Source: Sphingosinicella microcystinivorans (GTDB taxonomy: Bacteria; Pseudomonadota; Alphaproteobacteria; Sphingomonadales; Sphingomonadaceae). From it: a stretch of 64,000 nt of DNA. A program made the translations under genes and the position numbers. The notes beneath the pieces are model-generated. The model was not told the DNA's origin. It saw only the letters and a list, made by a program, of their open reading frames with translations, and ran no database searches. Shown in pieces: positions 1 to 12,552 of the stretch (its first letter is position 1; the number at the start of each line of letters is the position of its first letter). The stretch is from the NCBI RefSeq assembly GCF_003634215.1, contig NZ_RBWX01000007.1, forward strand, positions 484,001-548,000, written 5' to 3'.

Positions 1-1
1 A

Positions 2-1621
2 GAGTTCGAAGTGATGGCCCGCGACACCAAGCTAGGGCCAGAGGACATCACGCGCGACATTCCGAACGTCGGTGAGGAAGCGCTCCGCAACCTCGACGAA
101 GCGGGCATCGTGTACATCGGCGCCGAGGTCGAGCCGGGCGACATTCTCGTCGGCAAGATCACGCCGAAGGGCGAAAGCCCGATGACGCCGGAAGAAAAGC
201 TGCTCCGCGCCATCTTCGGCGAGAAGGCGTCGGACGTGCGCGATACCTCGCTCAAGCTGCCGCCGGGCGTTGCCGGTACGGTCGTTGAGGTGCGTGTGTT
301 CAACCGTCACGGCATCGACAAGGACGAGCGCGCGCTCCAGATCGAGCGCGAGGAGATCGAGCGTCTCGAGAAGGACCGCGACGACGAACGCGCCATCCTC
401 GATCGGGCGACCTACGCGCGTCTGAAGGATATGCTCATCGGTCAGACTGCTTCGGCCGCGCCGAAGGGCATCAAGAAGGGCGCCGTGATCGACGATGCGA
501 TGCTCGCCGAGCAGCCGCGCCGCGAATGGTGGAAGTTCGCCGTGGAGGAGGACAAGCTCCAGTCCGATCTTGAAGCCGTGAAGGCGACGTGGGAAGAGGC
601 ACTGAAGAGCCTGGACCGCCGTTTCGCGGAGAAGGTCGAGAAGCTGCAGCGCGGTGACGAGATGTTGCCGGGCGTGCTCAAGATGGTGAAGGTCTTTGTC
701 GCGGTGAAGCGCAAGCTGCAGCCGGGCGACAAGATGGCCGGCCGTCACGGCAACAAGGGCGTCATCAGCCGCATCCTGCCGATCGAGGACATGCCGTTCC
801 TCGACGACGGTACGCATGTGGACATCGTTCTGAACCCACTCGGCGTGCCTTCGCGCATGAACGTGGGTCAGATCTTCGAAACCCACCTCGGCTGGGCCGC
901 GCGCGGTCTTGGGCGTCAGATCAGCGGCATGCTGGAAGACATCCACGCCAAGGCGCAGGGTCTCGACAAGGACGACGCCAAGGGGCTGCGCGACAAGCTG
1001 AAGGCCATCTACGGCCAGCAGTACAATGCGGAGATCGACGGCCAGTCCGACGACGAGCTCATGGAACTTGCCACGAACCTCGCTTCGGGTGTGCCGATGG
1101 CGACGCCGGTGTTCGACGGCGCCCGCGAGGCGGACGTGTCGAACATGCTGGCGCTCGCCGGTCTCGACCGGTCGGGTCAGGTGGAGCTGTACGACGGCCG
1201 CACGGGCGAGATGTTCGACCGCAAGGTGACCGTCGGCTACATCTACATGCTGAAGCTGCACCACCTTGTGGACGACAAGATCCACGCGCGTTCGATCGGG
1301 CCGTACAGCCTCGTCACCCAGCAGCCGCTGGGCGGTAAGGCGCAGTTCGGCGGCCAGCGCTTCGGTGAGATGGAAGTGTGGGCGCTGCAGGCTTACGGCG
1401 CGGCGTACACGCTGCAGGAAATGCTGACGGTGAAGTCGGACGACGTCGCCGGCCGCACCAAGGTCTACGAGGCGATCGTCAAGGGCGACGACACGTTCGA
1501 GGCCGGCATCCCCGAAAGCTTCAACGTGCTCGTCAAGGAAATGCGTTCGCTCGGCCTCAACGTCGAGCTGCGCAACAGCGAGGACGACGAAGCCGAGGCG
1601 AAAGCCATCGCGGCCGAGTAA
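2..1621 (+). CDS. rpoB: RNA polymerase beta subunit, 3' part
   Basis: This is the C-terminal ~539 residues of the beta subunit of RNA polymerase; the gene enters the window already open, so the start and the rifampicin-binding region lie outside. The visible part carries the highly conserved catalytic-side block with the [13 protein letters not shown] motif (about 718-760 nt) and the C-terminal clamp segment [19 protein letters not shown] just before the end. It contributes to the active centre and to contacts with beta-prime. The acidic tail ([13 protein letters not shown]) is common in alphaproteobacteria. It is followed after 110 nt by rpoC on the same strand, the universal order. Identification is certain. 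Confidence 0.98.
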   Translation, partial: EFEVMARDTKLGPEDITRDIPNVGEEALRNLDEAGIVYIGAEVEPGDILVGKITPKGESPMTPEEKLLRAIFGEKASDVRDTSLKLPPGVAGTVVEVRVFNRHGIDKDERALQIEREEIERLEKDRDDERAILDRATYARLKDMLIGQTASAAPKGIKKGAVIDDAMLAEQPRREWWKFAVEEDKLQSDLEAVKATWEEALKSLDRRFAEKVEKLQRGDEMLPGVLKMVKVFVAVKRKLQPGDKMAGRHGNKGVISRILPIEDMPFLDDGTHVDIVLNPLGVPSRMNVGQIFETHLGWAARGLGRQISGMLEDIHAKAQGLDKDDAKGLRDKLKAIYGQQYNAEIDGQSDDELMELATNLASGVPMATPVFDGAREADVSNMLALAGLDRSGQVELYDGRTGEMFDRKVTVGYIYMLKLHHLVDDKIHARSIGPYSLVTQQPLGGKAQFGGQRFGEMEVWALQAYGAAYTLQEMLTVKSDDVAGRTKVYEAIVKGDDTFEAGIPESFNVLVKEMRSLGLNVELRNSEDDEAEAKAIAAE

Positions 1622-1630
1622 GCAACACGG

Positions 1631-1715
1631 GAAGAGGGGCCATTTTCGGCGGCCCGTGCCCCTCTTCCTCCCAAGCAAGGCTTGGGCCCCTTCCCTCGCT
1701 GCGAAAGCGCGAGGG
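1631..1715 (+). other. Three consecutive hairpins between rpoB and rpoC
   Basis: Three inverted repeats lie in the 110-nt rpoB-rpoC spacer. The first has a perfect 10-bp stem, 1631-1640 with 1658-1667. The second has a 7-bp stem, 1670-1676 with 1680-1686, and a 3-nt loop. The third has a 7-bp stem, 1693-1699 with 1709-1715, whose interior can close further to a GAAA tetraloop. None is followed by a run of T, so they do not look like full terminators. RNA processing, attenuation or protection of the rpoC transcript are possible roles; this is inference. The rpoC ribosome-binding site (GGAGG) starts shortly after the third hairpin. Confidence 0.6.
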
Positions 1716-1731
1716 CTGATCTGGAGGCGGT

Positions 1732-5892
<4,161 letters not shown>

Positions 5893-5908
5893 AGCGCCTC
5901 ATGATGAT

Positions 5909-5950
5909 GAAAGGGGCCTCGTCGGGAAACCGGCGGGGCTTCTTTCGTTT
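5909..5950 (+). terminator. Intrinsic terminator of rpoBC
   Basis: A 17-bp stem (5909-5925 with 5930-5946, four G-U pairs, no mismatches) closes on a GAAA loop and is followed by GTTT. It begins 16 nt after the rpoC stop. The long stem and position make this the likely end of the rpoBC transcript. Confidence 0.85.
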
Positions 5951-6094
5951 CTGGCCACAGCGTCGGCGCTCTTTACATCCGTGTCAGGAGACGCTCTGCC
6001 CTGCAGAGCGGAAAGACTGGATTTCCGCCCTCCAGCCGTGATGGCACGATACGTGCTTGTCCCATCACGGGACAGGGGGACAGGAGATGGGCCG

Positions 6095-6238
6095 ATGCTC
6101 TGGTGGGTCGCGGGCGTAGTTGGTGCGTTGCTCCTTGCTGCGCTGTTGGCGCCGCCGGCGCCGGGCCGCCGGACACTCGGCCGGATAGATTTCGGCGACG
6201 AGCCCACGGATAAGGACGAGAACCAGCGGCAAGGCTGA
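6095..6238 (+). CDS. Small putative membrane protein, 47 aa
   Basis: A short open frame encoding 47 residues. The first ~20 residues (MLWWVAGVVGALLLAALLAP) form one hydrophobic segment, followed by a polar, charged tail rich in Arg, Asp and Glu. The ATG is preceded by AGGAG at 6082-6086 with about 8 nt spacing, a good ribosome-binding site. It lies alone between the rpoC terminator and the glycosyltransferase. No family is recognised. The product would be a single-pass membrane peptide or have an uncleaved signal anchor. The SD, the membrane segment and the position after a terminator support it, but a chance ORF cannot be excluded. Confidence 0.5.
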   Translation: MLWWVAGVVGALLLAALLAPPAPGRRTLGRIDFGDEPTDKDENQRQG

Positions 6239-6429
6239 ACGCCCCGCTGTTGCTCGCGTCCCTCACCGGTAGGGGTTCCGGCATCCGTCTTATATCAATG
6301 TGACTTTCGGGGTTGCATCGAAGTCGCGGAGGCCCGAAAGGCGGGGCCAACGCCGCCGGAGCCTGTCGAAGTCCATGGACACCTGTTGGAATTTGCTCCG
6401 CGTATCGACTAACGTCCGGCGCTTTCACA

Positions 6430-7602
6430 ATGCGGAGCGTCATATTGCCTAACAGCGATCTCAGGGTCGCCCTGTTCTCGGGCAACTACAACTACGTGAA
6501 GGACGGCGCCAATCAGGCGCTTAACCGGCTCGTCGGCTATCTGCTCAGGCAGGGCGTGACGGTTCGCGTCTATTCGCCGACGATCGAAAACCCTCCGTTC
6601 GCGCCGACGGGCGACCTCGTCTCGATTCCGTCCGTGCCCATTCCGGGGCGCGGCGAATACCGGCTCGGGCTCGGGATCGGCGGCGTGAAGGCGGATCTCA
6701 AGGCCTTTGATCCGCACATCGTTCACATTGCCTCGCCCGATATCATCGGCCACCGCGCGGTCTCGTGGGCACGGTCGCGGGGGAAGCCGGCGGTCGCATC
6801 CGTTCACACGCGCTTCGAAACCTATTTCCGCTACTACCGGATGCACTGGATGCAAACGGTGATCGAAGCCTTGCTGCGCCGCCTCTACCGGCGCTGCGTG
6901 GAGATTTATGCGCCTTCGGAAAGCATGGCTGCCGTGCTCACCGATCAGCGCATGAGCCGCAATGTCCATATCTGGAGCCGCGGTATTGACGGCGATCTCT
7001 ATCGCCCCGATCGGCGCGACATGGAATGGCGGCGAAGCCTCGGCATCGCCGACGAGGACGCGGTGATCCTGTTCGTGGGCCGTCTGGTGCTTGAAAAAGG
7101 CCTCGATACGTTCGCGGCGACGCTTGCGGAGCTGGACGCGCGGGACGTGCCCTACAAGGCGCTCTTTGTGGGAGACGGTCCGGCGCGACCGTGGATCGAG
7201 GCGCAGGCGCCGCAGGGCATCTTCCTTGGCTTCCAGTCGGGTGAGGCGTTGGCGCGCGCCTATGCCTCGTCGGACGTGATGTTCAATCCGTCGTCCACGG
7301 AAACGTTCGGCAATGTGACGCTCGAAGCGATGGCGAGCGGCCTTCCCGTGGTCGCGGCGCGGGCGACCGGCAGCCTCAGTCTGGTGACGCCCGGTCTCAA
7401 CGGGCAGCTAACGACGCCCGACGACATCCAGGAATCGGCCGATGCGCTCTCCGCCTATATCGCCAACCCGGAAGGCCGCACGGCGGCCGGAAAAGCGGGG
7501 CGCGAGATCAGCAAGCGCTTCGATTGGGACGCGATCAACGGCGCGCTGTTGCAGCGCTATCGCACCGTTGTCGCACGCAGCTCTTCAAAAGTCCGACGTT
7601 AG
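6430..7602 (+). CDS. GT4 glycosyltransferase, mannosyltransferase-like
   Basis: Family GT4 (GT-B fold) glycosyltransferase of 390 residues. The N-terminal Rossmann half begins LRVALFSGNYNYVKDGAN, a pattern seen in GDP-mannose-dependent alpha-mannosyltransferases of the PimB/MgtA kind. The C-terminal donor-binding half has the EX7E motif (ETFGNVTLE, E291 to E299). It probably transfers mannose or a related sugar to a lipid or glycan at the inner face of the membrane; the acceptor cannot be told. The frame stays open 117 nt further upstream, but the ATG at 6430 begins the recognisable domain. No good Shine-Dalgarno sequence is seen, so the start could also be a TTG 15 nt downstream. The gene's 3' end overlaps the presumed ssrA promoter. 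Confidence 0.85.
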   Translation: MRSVILPNSDLRVALFSGNYNYVKDGANQALNRLVGYLLRQGVTVRVYSPTIENPPFAPTGDLVSIPSVPIPGRGEYRLGLGIGGVKADLKAFDPHIVHIASPDIIGHRAVSWARSRGKPAVASVHTRFETYFRYYRMHWMQTVIEALLRRLYRRCVEIYAPSESMAAVLTDQRMSRNVHIWSRGIDGDLYRPDRRDMEWRRSLGIADEDAVILFVGRLVLEKGLDTFAATLAELDARDVPYKALFVGDGPARPWIEAQAPQGIFLGFQSGEALARAYASSDVMFNPSSTETFGNVTLEAMASGLPVVAARATGSLSLVTPGLNGQLTTPDDIQESADALSAYIANPEGRTAAGKAGREISKRFDWDAINGALLQRYRTVVARSSSKVRR

Positions 7603-7612
7603 CCCCTATATG
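7584..7612 (+). promoter_or_regulatory. Probable promoter of ssrA
   Basis: TTCAAA (7584-7589) and TATATG (7607-7612) are separated by 17 nt, a sigma-70-like pair that overlaps the last codons of the glycosyltransferase gene. Initiation about 7 nt later would place the RNA start near 7619, at the first helix of the tmRNA acceptor half. This is inferred from spacing and position only. Confidence 0.45.
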
Positions 7613-7618
7613 GGTGTT

Positions 7619-7972
7619 GCCGTCTTCGGGCGGCTATGGCGATAAATGATGCCGTGAAATAGGTACAGCGGACCCGGGGGCGGTACCCGGCGGCTCCACC
7701 AGTTTCGCCGGGCAGGCTATAGCGGCCTGTCCGGACATGGGGCCGAACTAGGATCGACGTGTGCTGAAAGACGGTTTTCTTCGCCCGGCCTGAATGCGCC
7801 GTAAAACCGTTCAAAACCTACAAATGCCAACGATAACGAGGCATTCGCGATCGCCGCGTAACTAAAGCCCTTCGGGGAATAGGTTACAAAGCTTAGCGCG
7901 GTTCGGGCCGCACCGGGCAACAGAAGCGGACACCAGCGGCACGGGGAGCGCCGGGCAACAGAAGCTCCCCAC
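7619..7972 (+). ncRNA. ssrA: tmRNA, circularly permuted two-piece form
   Basis: The acceptor half comes first and ends in encoded CCA at 7699-7701. Its 3' strand CGGCTCC (7691-7697) pairs with GGGGCCG (7739-7745), the 5' end of the coding half. The third pair is G-U, the alanine identity element. A T-arm of 5 bp (CCGGG/CCCGG) precedes the acceptor strand. Positions 7702-7738 are the intervening segment removed on maturation. The tag frame is at 7826-7861 and reads ANDNEAFAIAA then stop. A C(UUCG)G hairpin follows directly (7868-7877). Permuted ssrA genes are typical of alphaproteobacteria. The product rescues stalled ribosomes and marks proteins for ClpXP. Outer ends are approximate. Confidence 0.95.
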
Positions 7973-8051
7973 TTTCATCGTTCATCGGAAGACAGGCTTG
8001 ACCGCGCCGCGACGCCGCGCCACCAAGTGCCCTTGTGATAAAGAGGGCCGC

Positions 8052-8525
8052 ATGAACGCCGAAACACCGGAAAGCCTGATCCCGTATGACGAGATCGTGC
8101 AGGATGCGCTGCGCGGCGTCGTGTACGGCGTTCTGAAGCGCGTGGAGACCGATGGGGGTCTGCCCGGCAACCACCATTTCTACATTGCCTTCAAGACCGG
8201 CGCCCCCGGCGTCGAGATGCCGGTGCACCTGCGCCAGCGCTATCCCGATGAGATGACGATCGTCATCCAGCACCGCTACTGGGAGCTGAAAGTCGATCGC
8301 GAGCACTTCGAGATCGGCCTTTCGTTCAACCAGGTGCCGACCAAGCTTTCGATTCCCTATACGGCGATCACGGGCTTTCACGACCCCTCGGTGGAGTTCG
8401 CGCTGCAGTTTCCGACACCCGAGGGCGTCATCCCCTCCGCGCCGGAGCCTGAACCCGAGCCCACACCACCCGAAAGCGGCGATGGGTCGAACGTGGTGAC
8501 GCTCGACGCCTTCCGGAAGAAATGA
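8052..8525 (+). CDS. sspB: SspB-alpha, ClpXP adaptor for ssrA-tagged proteins
   Basis: A 157-residue protein matching the alphaproteobacterial SspB family: an N-terminal domain (about residues 5-110, starting [21 protein letters not shown]) that binds the ssrA tag, then a flexible Pro/Glu linker and a short C-terminal tail ending [10 protein letters not shown]. In known SspB proteins this tail docks on ClpX. The adaptor delivers tagged proteins to the protease. It lies about 80 nt after ssrA, the gene for the tag itself, so tag and adaptor are linked. ATG 8052 was chosen over the longer open frame because the conserved domain begins right after it. The stop overlaps fumC by 4 nt (ATGA). Confidence 0.93.
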   Translation: MNAETPESLIPYDEIVQDALRGVVYGVLKRVETDGGLPGNHHFYIAFKTGAPGVEMPVHLRQRYPDEMTIVIQHRYWELKVDREHFEIGLSFNQVPTKLSIPYTAITGFHDPSVEFALQFPTPEGVIPSAPEPEPEPTPPESGDGSNVVTLDAFRKK

Positions 8526-9916
8526 GCGCTACGCGCGTCGAAACCGACAGTTTCGGGCCGATCGACGTGCCCGCTTCGGCCTACTGGGGCGCACAGACAC
8601 AGCGCTCAATCGGTAACTTTCCCATCGGCGGCGAGCGTATGCCCGTGCCGCTGGTGCGCGCACTCGGCCTCATCAAGCAGGCGGCCGCCTATGTGAACGC
8701 CGAGCTCGGCGTGCTCGACAACAATCTCGCGCCCGCGATCATCGAGGCGGCCGCCGAGGTTGCGGCGGGGAAGCGTGACGATCAGTTCCCACTCGTCGTC
8801 TGGCAGACCGGTTCGGGCACACAGAGCAACATGAACGCCAACGAGGTGATCGCGGGGCGCGCCAACGAGATCCTTACCGGCACGCGCGGCGGCAAGGTGC
8901 CGGTGCATCCGAACGATCACGTCAATGCGTCGCAAAGCTCCAACGACACGTTCCCGACCGCGATGCACGTCGCGGCGGCGCGTGAGGTGAACGAACGGCT
9001 GATCCCGGCGCTCCGCCATCTGCACGTGGCGCTTGCCGCGAAAGCGGAAGCGTTTGCGGACATCGTGAAGATCGGCCGCACGCACCTTCAGGACGCCACG
9101 CCGGTGACGCTGGGGCAGGAGTTTTCGGGCTACGCGCAGCAACTTACGGATGGCATCGCGCGCGCCGAGGCGGTGCTGCCGCGGCTCTACCGGCTGGCGC
9201 AGGGCGGCACGGCAGTCGGCACCGGGCTCAACGCGCCCGAGGGCTTCGCCGAAGGCATCGCGAAGGAACTCTCGCGGCTTTCCGGCCTTCCGTTCGAAAC
9301 CGCACCCAACAAGTTCGAGGCGCTCGCCACGCACGACACGATGGTGGAGCTGTCGGGCGCGCTCAACGTGCTTGCTGTCAGCCTGAACAAGATCGCGAAC
9401 GATATCCGCCTGCTCGGGTCCGGGCCGCGCTCCGGGCTGGGCGAACTGTCCCTGCCGGAAAACGAGCCCGGCAGCTCGATCATGCCGGGCAAGGTGAACC
9501 CCACGCAGGCCGAGGCGCTGACGATGGTGGCTGCGCAGGTGATGGGGAATCACGTGTCCGTCACGGTGGGCGGCGCGCAGGGGCATATGGAACTCAATGT
9601 CTTCAAGCCGGTGATCGCTTACAACGTGCTCCAGTCGATCCGCCTGATTGCCGACGCGTCCGTGAGTTTCGCCGATCGCTGCGTCGTTGGGATCGAGCCC
9701 AACCGAGCGCGCATCGCTGATCTCGTGGAGCGCTCGCTGATGCTGGTGACGGCGCTTGCGCCCGAGATCGGCTACGACAATGCCGCGTCCATCGCCAAGC
9801 ACGCGCACAAGCACGGGCTGACGCTGCTCGAAGCGGCAAAAGCGCTCGATCTGATCGATGAAACGCGTTTCCGGGCGCTCGTCCGCCCCGAAACGATGCT
9901 GGCGCCCGGACACTAG
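8522..9916 (+). CDS. fumC: Fumarate hydratase, class II
   Basis: Class II, iron-independent fumarase of 464 residues, which interconverts fumarate and L-malate in the citric acid cycle. The superfamily signature [13 protein letters not shown] is at residues 317-329, carrying the flexible catalytic loop serine. The N-terminal [13 protein letters not shown] and WGAQTQRS are also typical, as is the [10 protein letters not shown] substrate-binding segment near residue 97. Length agrees with the family (460-470). It starts inside the sspB stop codon (ATGA overlap) and so is translationally coupled to it, though the two functions are unrelated. It ends 7 nt from the convergent c-di-GMP gene, with no clear terminator between. 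Confidence 0.97.
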   Translation: MSATRVETDSFGPIDVPASAYWGAQTQRSIGNFPIGGERMPVPLVRALGLIKQAAAYVNAELGVLDNNLAPAIIEAAAEVAAGKRDDQFPLVVWQTGSGTQSNMNANEVIAGRANEILTGTRGGKVPVHPNDHVNASQSSNDTFPTAMHVAAAREVNERLIPALRHLHVALAAKAEAFADIVKIGRTHLQDATPVTLGQEFSGYAQQLTDGIARAEAVLPRLYRLAQGGTAVGTGLNAPEGFAEGIAKELSRLSGLPFETAPNKFEALATHDTMVELSGALNVLAVSLNKIANDIRLLGSGPRSGLGELSLPENEPGSSIMPGKVNPTQAEALTMVAAQVMGNHVSVTVGGAQGHMELNVFKPVIAYNVLQSIRLIADASVSFADRCVVGIEPNRARIADLVERSLMLVTALAPEIGYDNAASIAKHAHKHGLTLLEAAKALDLIDETRFRALVRPETMLAPGH

Positions 9917-9923
9917 GCGCGCG

Positions 9924-12551
9924 TTAGGCAGCGCGTTCCTGGCTTTCGACGTCGGCTGCGATGATCTGCTCATCGTAGTGGATGCCGAACCGGTCTTCCT
10001 CCACCCACCGCACGATGCCCGCACGGGGCTGTTGGCCCTCCACGAAGGTCGTGACCCGGTCGTCGGGCTTCGGCAGCCAGCGCGCCTCGAACATCGCGCC
10101 AGTATCGGACGTGTTGCGCAGCCGGGCGTTGCGCCTGCGGCCGTTATGCAGGATCGTCGCGCGTCGCAGCATGGCGATGCGACGCGGCCGGTTCGATTTC
10201 ACGCCGTTCGGCGCGATCGGCGCTTCGGAGCGTGCAAGAATGCCGGCCTCGGCCCAGGGCACAGCCTTGCCGAAGATGAAGCCCTGCACCTGCGTACAGC
10301 CGATGCGGCGGATGACGTCGAGGTCGTCGTGCGTCTCGACCCCTTCGGCCGTGGTGATCATGCCCAGACTGTCTGCAAGCGCCACGGTCGCCTTCACGAT
10401 CGCGGCCTTCTGCCCGCCGCGCTCGGCCGCGCCGGAAACGAAGGAGCGGTCGATCTTGATCTTCTTGAAGGGCGCCTTCGTGAGATAGGCAAAGCCCGAA
10501 TACCCCGTTCCGAAATCGTCCAGAGTCAGCCGCACGCCCATCGCCCCGAGGCGCTGCAGCGTGGCGCGCGTCGCGGGATTCTCCTCCAGGAAGACGCTTT
10601 CGGTGATCTCCAGCTCCAGCCGCTCCGGCGCGAGGCCGGCCTGTGCGAGCGCGTTCATCACCAGCGCGGGGAGTTGGGGGTTCGTCACCTGGATCGGCGA
10701 GAGATTGACGGCGATGCCGATGTGCTCGGGCCACTTCGCCGCGACCATGCAGGCATTCCGCAGCACCCATTCGCCGATGCCGTCGATAAGGCCGGTTTCC
10801 TCGGCGATCGGAATGAAGGTCGCCGGAGAGATCTCTCCGTGGCGCGGATGGTGCCAGCGCACCAGCGCTTCGAAGCCGACGAGCGTTTCGCTCGCCGTTT
10901 CGACGATCGGCTGGAAATTGAGTGTCAGCCCGTTCCCCACAAGTGCGCCGCGCAGGTCGTTCTCGATCTGCCGCCGCGTCTCGGCATTGCGGTGCATCCC
11001 GCCCTCGTAGAAACGGTGCTTGCCGCGCCCGTCGGATTTCGCCGCATAGAGTGCGAGGTCGGCATTGCGCATCAGCGCGTCCACACTGTGGCCGTTGTCG
11101 GGGCCGATGGCGATGCCGATGCTCGCACCGATGATGATGCGGTGTCCCTCCACCGTATACGGCGCGGACAGATAGTCGATGATGCGCTGGGCGAAGGCAG
11201 AAAGCCCGGCCAGCGTTTCGGCATCGCGCACGACGACCGCGAACTCGTCGCCGCCGAGCCGCCCCACGCGGCCGTCCGCGCCGACGAGCGTGCCGAGCCG
11301 GTCGGCAACCTGTTCGAGCAGCTTGTCGCCCACCGGATGGCCGAGCGTGTCGTTCACCGATTTGAAGCGATCGAGATCGAGCAGCAACAGCGCGCAGCGC
11401 TGCGGCACGACGCCGCCATGGCTGAGGAGCGCGGTTTCCAGTGTCTCGCGGATGGTGATGCGGTTCGCAAGGCCGGTGAGCGGATCGAAGCGCGCAAGGC
11501 GCATGGCGCGGTCTTCGGACCGGCGCACATCGGTAAGATCGCCGCCGATCCCCGTGAAGCCTTCGAAATGGCCGTGCTTGCTGTAGATCGGCGTGCCGGC
11601 GATCGACCACCACTGGATGCCGAGCGGGAACAGCACGGGGATCGCCACGTCGTGAAAGGGCAGCTTGCCCTGCAGGTGGAACTCCAGCGTCCGCAGCGAG
11701 GTCGCCGCCTCATCCTGGTTTTCCACATCGAGCGAAATGATGTCCCCCAGCGGGCGCCCGATCAGCATGTCGTTCGTGGTGCCGTGCGCCGCGCCGAACG
11801 AGGGCGAGATATAGGTGATCCGGCCTTCTGCGTCGGTTTCCCAGAACCAGCCGCTGCCGCATGTCTCGAATGTCGCGCAGAGCCTGCGCACGCGCTGTTC
11901 GCTGATATCGCGCATCGATCCCTCGACGCGTTCGATGAGCGTGCGCCGCCCGGCGAGGTAGAGCGTGAGCGCTCCCGACAGCACCACGACCGCCGCGGCG
12001 GACGAGGCGAAGCCATCGAGCCGGGTGACGAGCGTCACCGCGAACGCGACCATATAGGCCATCGCCGCGAGCGGCATCGGGGAGAGGGCGACGATGCCGA
12101 GCACAAGCATCGACATGGAAAGCACGAGCGCGAACGGGATGTCGCTGATGACCGGCAGTGTGCTCCAGAGAAGTCCCGTCGCGGCGCTCAGCGTAACGAG
12201 CCCGCGCGCCGTATCCGCGACCTCACCCGCCTTCGGCTGCGCCTCGCGCAGCCCGAACACCGCGAACAATGTCGTCAGCACGCCTCCCGCCGCAAGCCAG
12301 GCGCCCTGGATCGAGGCGGTGAGCGGCACGTGCCACAGCGTAACGCCTGCCCAGATCAGCGCGCCGATGATCGCGAAGAGCGGTATCGTGGGGCGGAGAT
12401 CGAGCAGCTGCCGGTGCGTGTTGGCAATTTCGCTGCGCGAGCCGAGTCGGGGCAGCGCGACGCCGGCCAGCCAGTTCCGGGGCTCGCGAAGGTTGGCGGC
12501 GGGATCGCCGCCAACGGCATCGCGGATCGGTTTGGCGGGGCGACTGCGCAT
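9924..12551 (-). CDS. PAS-GGDEF-EAL-PilZ c-di-GMP regulator
   Basis: A membrane-anchored c-di-GMP protein of 875 residues. Order: several membrane helices (about 52-200), a PAS domain (about 225-345), a GGDEF domain with intact GGDEF at 433-437, an EAL domain with EAL at 561-563 and downstream DDFGTGYSG, and a C-terminal PilZ-like domain with RNTSDTG (NxSxxG pattern) in the last ~95 residues. Both synthase and phosphodiesterase motifs look intact, so the direction of activity cannot be predicted. No RxxD inhibitory site is seen just before GGDEF. The PilZ end could sense c-di-GMP for feedback. The start follows the upstream cyclase gene's stop after one base, implying translational coupling. 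Confidence 0.93.
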   Translation of the reverse strand: MRSRPAKPIRDAVGGDPAANLREPRNWLAGVALPRLGSRSEIANTHRQLLDLRPTIPLFAIIGALIWAGVTLWHVPLTASIQGAWLAAGGVLTTLFAVFGLREAQPKAGEVADTARGLVTLSAATGLLWSTLPVISDIPFALVLSMSMLVLGIVALSPMPLAAMAYMVAFAVTLVTRLDGFASSAAAVVVLSGALTLYLAGRRTLIERVEGSMRDISEQRVRRLCATFETCGSGWFWETDAEGRITYISPSFGAAHGTTNDMLIGRPLGDIISLDVENQDEAATSLRTLEFHLQGKLPFHDVAIPVLFPLGIQWWSIAGTPIYSKHGHFEGFTGIGGDLTDVRRSEDRAMRLARFDPLTGLANRITIRETLETALLSHGGVVPQRCALLLLDLDRFKSVNDTLGHPVGDKLLEQVADRLGTLVGADGRVGRLGGDEFAVVVRDAETLAGLSAFAQRIIDYLSAPYTVEGHRIIIGASIGIAIGPDNGHSVDALMRNADLALYAAKSDGRGKHRFYEGGMHRNAETRRQIENDLRGALVGNGLTLNFQPIVETASETLVGFEALVRWHHPRHGEISPATFIPIAEETGLIDGIGEWVLRNACMVAAKWPEHIGIAVNLSPIQVTNPQLPALVMNALAQAGLAPERLELEITESVFLEENPATRATLQRLGAMGVRLTLDDFGTGYSGFAYLTKAPFKKIKIDRSFVSGAAERGGQKAAIVKATVALADSLGMITTAEGVETHDDLDVIRRIGCTQVQGFIFGKAVPWAEAGILARSEAPIAPNGVKSNRPRRIAMLRRATILHNGRRRNARLRNTSDTGAMFEARWLPKPDDRVTTFVEGQQPRAGIVRWVEEDRFGIHYDEQIIAADVESQERAA

Positions 12552-12552
12552 G

